DNA of 64,000 nt from Marasmius tenuissimus (taxonomy: Eukaryota > Basidiomycota > Agaricomycetes > Agaricales > Marasmiaceae): assembly GCA_029532415.1 (NCBI GenBank), contig JAQOTA010000049.1, positions 558,001 through 622,000 of the forward strand. Direction: 5' to 3'. The notes under the pieces were generated by a model. That model was not told the DNA's origin. It ran no database searches and was given only the letters and a program-made list of their open reading frames with translations. The position numbers and the translations under genes are program-made. Shown piece after piece: positions 58,500 through 64,000 of the stretch. Positions within the stretch are counted from its first letter, which is position 1; each line of letters starts with the position of its first letter.

Positions 58500-61400
58500 C
58501 TGATCTCAAGAATTACCGGTACTGGGTACGCGGAAATCAATTTGAGAATACGAGGGTATGTGAGGACTCAGGAGTCCATGTAGGATCTTCATAATGATCC
58601 TCACAAATTATACCCCGTTTAATCATAATTAACAAGGGATATTGGCGCGACACGTCAGATAGGCCCAGTCATGAATGGTTTCTCCTCTCTTTGTTAATGA
58701 ATACACATTGGTAGCCTTGGCATTCATTAATGTATCTGATTTTTGGGCCATGATTCCGTTCATCAATGGTCTCTCCCAGTTTGTTCTGTCCCAATTTTTG
58801 CCTCCATTAGTGAAATCAGGTCCCAGTTTTGGTGGGCCTCCGCCATCATTAATGTTCCCTATCCCTCAAGATGACATACCTATCCGTTCAGATACACCAT
58901 CCGGGCTTCCACTGTTAACAATGATGTTTTACCCATTGTTAACGTACCTTCCAGAGTCCAAATCTGCGCACTGGTCCCGATTACTTCAGAATCATCATCC
59001 ACGGTTTTAGCCCGATTGGAAGTAGCGCCCACCACAACTTTGCCAATGTGGGTCAATCATTTCGGAGTAGACCCGGTATTCATCCCTAGCGCTTTAGTGA
59101 CCGCTCATTGACATCCAGCCCCTTGGGCTGGTATCCCTTGATCAACAAGCCTGTGGCCACTGGTCAGTGTTGTGCAACTGCTGTCATTCATATACTCTGT
59201 TGTAATACTCAGCATAAGATTATATGTTCAGTTGTCCCCACGTTATACTTTAATGCAGTGAGCCACCGGTCCACCAGTCACTAACAGTCAGCTCTAGTTT
59301 ATCTTGTGGCTGAAGGGAATTGGCGGTGTTTTGTCGCTACAGTCGTCAGAAACTGTGAAGCTAGTCGAGACTCAACTGGCAGGTTAAATGACGTAGAAAT
59401 ATGACCCTACCCACGCCGCGGTATGTCCAACACGAGCCAATTGCCCAAGCTCATGTCGCATTCAAGGCTCTAGGGGGTGTTAAATGAATGCATGTTTGAC
59501 TATTTCAAGGTTTACACGCAATTTGCGCACTGATGTGACCGGAACTCACATCAAATAAGACAAGCTCGAGCATGCGGGCAAGGATTCCGGAGTTCTCGAG
59601 CGAGGTTATGTTTTTTTTTGGGGACCTCACATCTCGAAAATTTGAGATGTAACTTTACAGCCATAATATGGCAACTTCTAGAGTCTAGGAGTATTTTTCT
59701 CGGAATTATTGAAATGGTGGTAACAACCAACTTGGTTGAACCCACCAATAAAGCTCTATAGACGGATACTCGGCGCATTGCTTAATCCATGTGTAGGCCA
59801 GAGAGACCGGCAAAGTGGATGCCCCTCCGATTGAAATACTTTCGAAGTGTTTCTACTGTATAGCTTGGCCTTTTTTTTGCTCTCAGTTGAGACACAGGGT
59901 TCTGAAGAGACCGGGAGTTGTGATAAAATGAACAAATATTCCAGACGTCTCTTGTGGCTGAGGCGTGGGGGAAAAAACAGTTGTTCGTGTTCTCGCTGTT
60001 TCTCGTGTTCCCCCGGGAAATTGGGGCAGAAGAGCAAACAGATCTGATCAAAAGACCGTGCGGATAGTGTTCCGAGTGTTTTTGGTGGTATGGAAATGGT
60101 GGTGACAAGTTTAATAATTATTGACGCATGCTGAATTTCACTAACACGTCTTCATATGACAGTCAACTATGCTGATAGACAAAACTTGTACGCAAGCAGA
60201 CATACAGATAGCCTAGTTAGCAGATGTATAAGTCTTATAGCAATCGTTGCAGTCAGCAGCTTGCCACAAGCCTAAAACATCTGTGAGTAGACACGAGAAA
60301 TTGGCTAACCTATCCGGGCCGGTGGATATTTAGCATGAATTAAGGTGAAAGATGCGCTGGTTGACCTTCAGCTGTTATTCAAGAAGCTGCAAATCATGAA
60401 ACCAGGGTACTAAGGGTAAGTTCAGGTCCTTCTCCGCCCGTAGGGAACATAACAGTCTGGGATCTAGGGGACACAATTAGCATTGGTAAACTGATGCATA
60501 TTGAACCACCCTTGACACTACTATTCATGAATAGAGAGGGAGAGGAGTAACAGTCACCTGCAAAGATCAGGCCAGCCATCATTAATGGAGATTCAGAATA
60601 AGAGGAGGGAAAAGGACCATTAATGATGATGGGAACAGGCCATCTCAACAGGAAATGTCAACCACAACCTCCTGTGAGCCATGACCGATAAAATAGTAGA
60701 ATAAGAGAGCCCTGAATGCTAATGAACTGAGGCTATCAATGAGAAACTTACCTGAGGCAGACCATTAGCAATGGCAAGCACGGATATGGGAATCATGACA
60801 GACAGGCGCCAACCTCAACCATTAATGAAGGGCTGGGAGGGAGAAGGGGAACCTGACCATTGGACCTGATGTCTAATTATTATTGAAGCAATGTTACCCA
60901 TGATATCCTTAGTTCCATTAATGAAAGAGAATATACAGGATGGGACCAGGGGAGAGACCTGAAACAATGATGATTCATTGATTCAGAGAGGGTTATAGGT
61001 GCCTGGCAAGTGCACCATCAATGAGAAGGGTCATAAGGGACTCCCCGCTAAACATTATGATTAAACAGGCTACAATTTGTAGAATCATTATAATGATCCT
61101 ACATGGTATGTTGGGTATGTCCTTGATATTTGATACAGTGGAGGTCATGCCTAATCGCTCTCGGACGATAATCAAAATTGGTGTGATTCCCCATGCTGGT
61201 GACGGTGAGGAACCGATCTACAGTACTTACACTCGCCAAGTGGTAGCTGTCACAAGAGCGGGAGGCCTGTTATATTGACTATTGTCAAGTGTATGTATGA
61301 TGTAACAATCGTTCGACGTTAATAGATAGATCGTTTCCGATTCAAGGCTGTCCGAGGAAGTTGTTGGTTGACGGAGTTTCGTGAGAGGCAGATACGAATA

Positions 61401-61910
61401 TGATTCTGAGGACCGACTGGCACCTCTTCTTATCTGCTTATACAACTTCGTCAGGCGGATGCCAATCCACCAGATCCGTCCAGCTTCGACGAATTAGTGA
61501 CGTCCGCTAATTGCGATGGAGGTCTGGCCTCCTTACTAATCAGGAATGCTAGAATCATATCGAGGGACCCACTGGCAGTCAATGCACTGACTCCAGGCGC
61601 CTGACCGTACAATCTCATCAGACTACGACTTCATTAAGACCCTAGAGACCCTGATCCGCCCGCAACAACTAACGTAATGATTCCTGCGAGTAAGGTGACT
61701 GAGGATTGCCATTGCGAGTCTTCGGGAGGTAGACTTCTGAATCGAACATCGGTGTGTGCACTATTGGCGAGGAAGCATGCAACCGCTAGCAAAAATCGCA
61801 TTCACTTAAGACTCCAAACGAGTGGGTGTCTGTGCATGTGTTTTGCTGGAGAATTGGTGATCTCGATATAGGGCTCCCAACGATAACACCACACTCACGA
61901 GCCCGCAGTC
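58500..61910 (-). pseudogene. Subfamily C relic (C5) interrupted by element TE2
   Basis: Exon 9 reads TLGMTSTVSNIKDIP-like sequence from about 61190 to 61113, is broken by TE2, and resumes at 58561-58500 with the SQIDFR-like end. Exon 8 (LESETIYLLTSND) is frame-shifted. Exon 7 (AGRIWWIGIRLTKL) has a damaged donor, exons 5-6 are degenerate and exon 4 ends at about 61900, where the A8 duplication block begins. Exons 1-3 are absent. Confidence 0.8.
58562..61112. mobile_element. TIR element TE2 (2.55 kb) with 8-bp target duplication
   Basis: The element is flanked by GGGTATGT on both sides (58554-58561 and 61113-61120). The homologous uninterrupted sequence has it once (39772-39779). Inverted repeats of about 55 bp begin near CCATGTAGGATC (58575 on the left, complement ending 61106) and include GTTTAATCATAAT. 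The palindrome CATTAATG occurs six times near the ends (58725, 58847, 60580, 60618, 60820, 60916). No transposase is recognised; the longest frame is 111 residues (58675-59010, plus) without motifs. It is probably a non-autonomous member of the same family as TE3. Confidence 0.88.
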
Positions 61911-62066
61911 TGAGTATCTCGAATCTGAATCCATCGACACGAGTCGAGAGGCATCCCATGGTCTTTCTTAAATCCGCGATTATGATATTATCATTACATT
62001 AACGAAGTATAACTCACTCTTTATCAAATGGGGTACCGTATAGCTTATACCATCTTCCACTCCGAT

Positions 62067-63583
62067 TCAAGGCCTGTCATTCCGAGCCACAACCCCCGCA
62101 CAGGCGATTCGAAGTTCTTCCAAGCCTCGAGACAAGCCAAACGATCGCTCGGTCAGTCGGAATGAGGTTAGATTATTGTTGTGCGAATAGGTCGCGTCCG
62201 AGTCCTCCACGACGTGAATTGACAGACGCGTGAGGACGATTATCAATGTAGGTGCGATACCCTGTGATCAGTAACGTCAGTGGTTTTCAAGGAGAGTCCA
62301 TAAATCGACGGACGGCGGCAAGAACGACCAGCGGGAGCGTCTCGAACGGCGGATTTGGCATAAAGTTGAAGACACAGAGGTTTAGGATCGCAACGAGCGG
62401 ATAGAGCATTCCGGATTCGAGGCTGGAGGAAAAAGTCAGCCCCTGGCGAGTAAAAAAAATCATGGACGCTCAACATGATCTTATTGATCGTCCTGAATGG
62501 TCTCGTCTTCGATGGGTTGAGAGTACGCGTGATCCACCATATTCGTCCAGCTTCAAGGAACATTGAGATTGTTCATGTGAAGCCATCATAAATCTAAGTT
62601 TCTCACCCGTTAGCAAGGTGAGGGCCAGATTAAAGGCCGCACTGATAGCAAAACCAGTCGTCACGAGGATTCGACTTTTGTTGAATAAGGCCCAATTTGG
62701 TTCGATCTCCGTGTCTCTACACCCTATCGCGAACACGACCGTGCCCATGGCGCTAACGACTTGACTCTATTGTCAGCAGTGGAATGAGGAATAAAAATCG
62801 ACCTGGATACCAGTGATAGCGCAGGAGAGAAAGACCAAAGGCACTGCGACGCGTTTCTTGGAACCCCATGTGACGTAGCATCTGTGAATCTGAGCGTCCA
62901 TCAGCTCACAGGAGCAATCACCGTAATGCCGTTCGACATAGACTGACGAGCATTGAATCTGCGACTGCACTATGCACGTGATTAGTGAGGATCCCCAAGC
63001 TTTGGTGATGTGGCGTTGCATGTAACCTACTTTGCTAAAATTAACAGGATGGAGGAGAATATACTGAGGGTACAAGTTGAGCGCGAAACTAGGACTGGAG
63101 CCACAGTAAGGCATCGCTCACTATCGGGCATCCATGGTTTTATTGTGTTCGACCTCATGTATTCCCTGATAATTGTCAGCTTTGACAGACAGATATATTA
63201 GGCTCGACTGGTGCAGTTCGAACAATGTCTCCACAACGACCATGGAGGTTGATAGCGAGAAAAGGATGGAAGCCCAGGCTATGTAGACTTTGCGGCGATG
63301 TATTCCGCTTCGCTGGAGGACGTATATGCAGAGGCCAAAGAGTAAAACGTAGAAACCTAGATGTAAGGGACGAGATTTAACACCAATTTCGATCTGTAAG
63401 TAATGGGATTGACCGTAAACGATGCACATCACCTATAACATGGCGTCCGTAAGTGCGCATTCTGAGTAGCACTCAGACCATGATACTCACCATAATTGTG
63501 ACTATGGGAAATACTATCACATACCCGACCTCGAGGAGTGAAGAGTATTCGTCCGGGAGGCCGGTCGAATTCGACATAGACAT
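62067..63583 (-). CDS. Multi-pass membrane protein, subfamily A copy 8 (A8)
   Basis: Near-twin of A6. ATG 63583 to TGA 62067, sum 978 nt (325 residues). It has a full exon 1 (31 codons, including YSSLLE before VGYVIVFPIVTIM), exon 2 VMCIVYG, exon 3 GFYVLLFGLCIYVLQRSG, exon 4/5 AVADSMLIHRCYVTWG, exon 6 with GCRDTEIEPNWALFNKSR and SAAFNLALTLLTG, exon 7 AGRIWWITRTL, exon 8 LESGMLYPLVAILNL and exon 9 GIAPTLIIVLTRLSIHVVED. The tail ends ARNDRP. TATAAAAG lies at 63632-63639 and CATGAAACA at 63668-63676. No lesion is seen. Confidence 0.86.
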
Positions 63584-63631
63584 AGGAAAAGGGCGAAGGG
63601 GTATTTTGAGGTAGTCCTTAGCCCGCAATCA

Positions 63632-63639
63632 CTTTTATA
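63632..63639 (-). promoter_or_regulatory. Core promoter box of A8
   Basis: TATAAAAG on the minus strand, 49 bp before the start codon. Confidence 0.6.
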
Positions 63640-64000
63640 TCACAAGGCTTCTGCGCACTTTGATGAACATGAAACACCAATGTTCATCATTGAATCATTG
63701 ATCACACGACTGAGGACAGGATTGGGTGAAGAAAAGTTCATCCGGATCGATGGCGGTTGCTCTGATAGAGATAGAGAAAGAGCAATAGCTCTCGCGATCT
63801 CTAAAACCGCATGGGCTCACGGCCCATCCGAGCTTCTCCACCTTGATTTAGCAGGTATCCACCCTCGTTCGATAAACCTGCAAGTTGTTCATTTTTAGGA
63901 GAGGTAAAATCACGGTCTGTGCCGCCTTACGAACGCAGCACAGCTCAAGATGGAGCCGCAGTCTTCCTATATATTGCCAGATAAACAGCATTAAGCCCGG

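Larger units (their letters stand above)
53429..61380. repeat. Large segmental duplication, right copy
   Basis: Excluding the element at 58562-61112 it matches 32550-40075 (minus TE1). It contains A5, C2' and a C relic in the same order and orientation as A4, C2 and the C relic. Confidence 0.8.
61911..64000. repeat. Segmental duplication, copy 2 (contains A8), runs off the right edge
   Basis: It matches 45679-47749. The left junction cuts into the C5 relic at about 61910. Confidence 0.8.

Noticed and set aside
58675..59010. Protein-coding gene inside TE2 (111 residues)
   Set aside because: No transposase or other domain is recognisable and the frame spans the subterminal CATTAATG repeats, so it is more likely chance.
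1..64000. CRISPR array or prokaryotic operon structure
   Set aside because: Repeats present are inverted or segmental, with no regularly spaced direct repeats, and genes are intron-rich.

Overview
The window looks like nuclear DNA of a basidiomycete fungus, most likely an Agaricomycete. The evidence is many short (about 50-60 bp) GT-AG introns, a fungal-type cytochrome P450, a C2HC5 zinc-finger protein of the TRIP4/Rqt4 type, and above all a tandem array of multi-pass membrane proteins of a kind expanded in Agaricomycetes and normally annotated only as hypothetical. No rRNA, canonical tRNA, CRISPR or prokaryotic features are seen. Exon maps below were built by eye from splice signals, reading frame and comparison between paralogues; no alignment or transcript data were available.

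The dominant content is one gene family in three subfamilies (called A, B and C here). Fourteen copies have a readable gene structure: A1-A6 and A8, B2, B3, C1-C4 and C2', one of which (C2) has a lost splice acceptor. One copy (B1) runs off the left edge and at least seven more are relics. Every readable copy has nine exons with the same phases, including a 19-nt exon 2 and a 22-nt exon 4, and encodes about 300-370 residues with 7-8 hydrophobic segments and the motifs VADSxLxxRCY, AGRIWW, LESGMxYP and GIAPTLII. All are on the minus strand except C1. From about 29 kb onward A and C genes alternate, which suggests that an A-C pair was the unit of duplication.

Layout: B1 (left edge); unassigned DNA; C1 (plus strand, 3.85-5.38 kb); TRIP4-like gene (6.3-7.2 kb) followed by a decayed copy of a coiled-coil gene; B2 and B3; B4 pseudogene fused to a broken TRIP4-like copy; the intact coiled-coil gene (14.8-17.1 kb); P450 (19.2-21.2 kb, plus strand); A1, A2 and A3 with relics between them; A4-C2; C relic; C3; A6-C4; A7 and A9 relics; A5-C2'; C relic; A8.

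Two processes shaped the region. The first is segmental duplication: about 32.55-40.08 kb corresponds to 53.43-61.4 kb, 45.68-47.75 kb to 61.91-64.0 kb, and 6.96-8.3 kb to parts of 14.19-16.24 kb. The second is insertion of terminal-inverted-repeat elements. One (37052-39048) sits in the left copy of the large duplication and a different one (58562-61112) in the right copy, so each copy supplies the empty site for the other. A third (44008-45605) carries tRNA-like modules in both arms, and one of these is itself split by a 351-bp TA-flanked mini-element.
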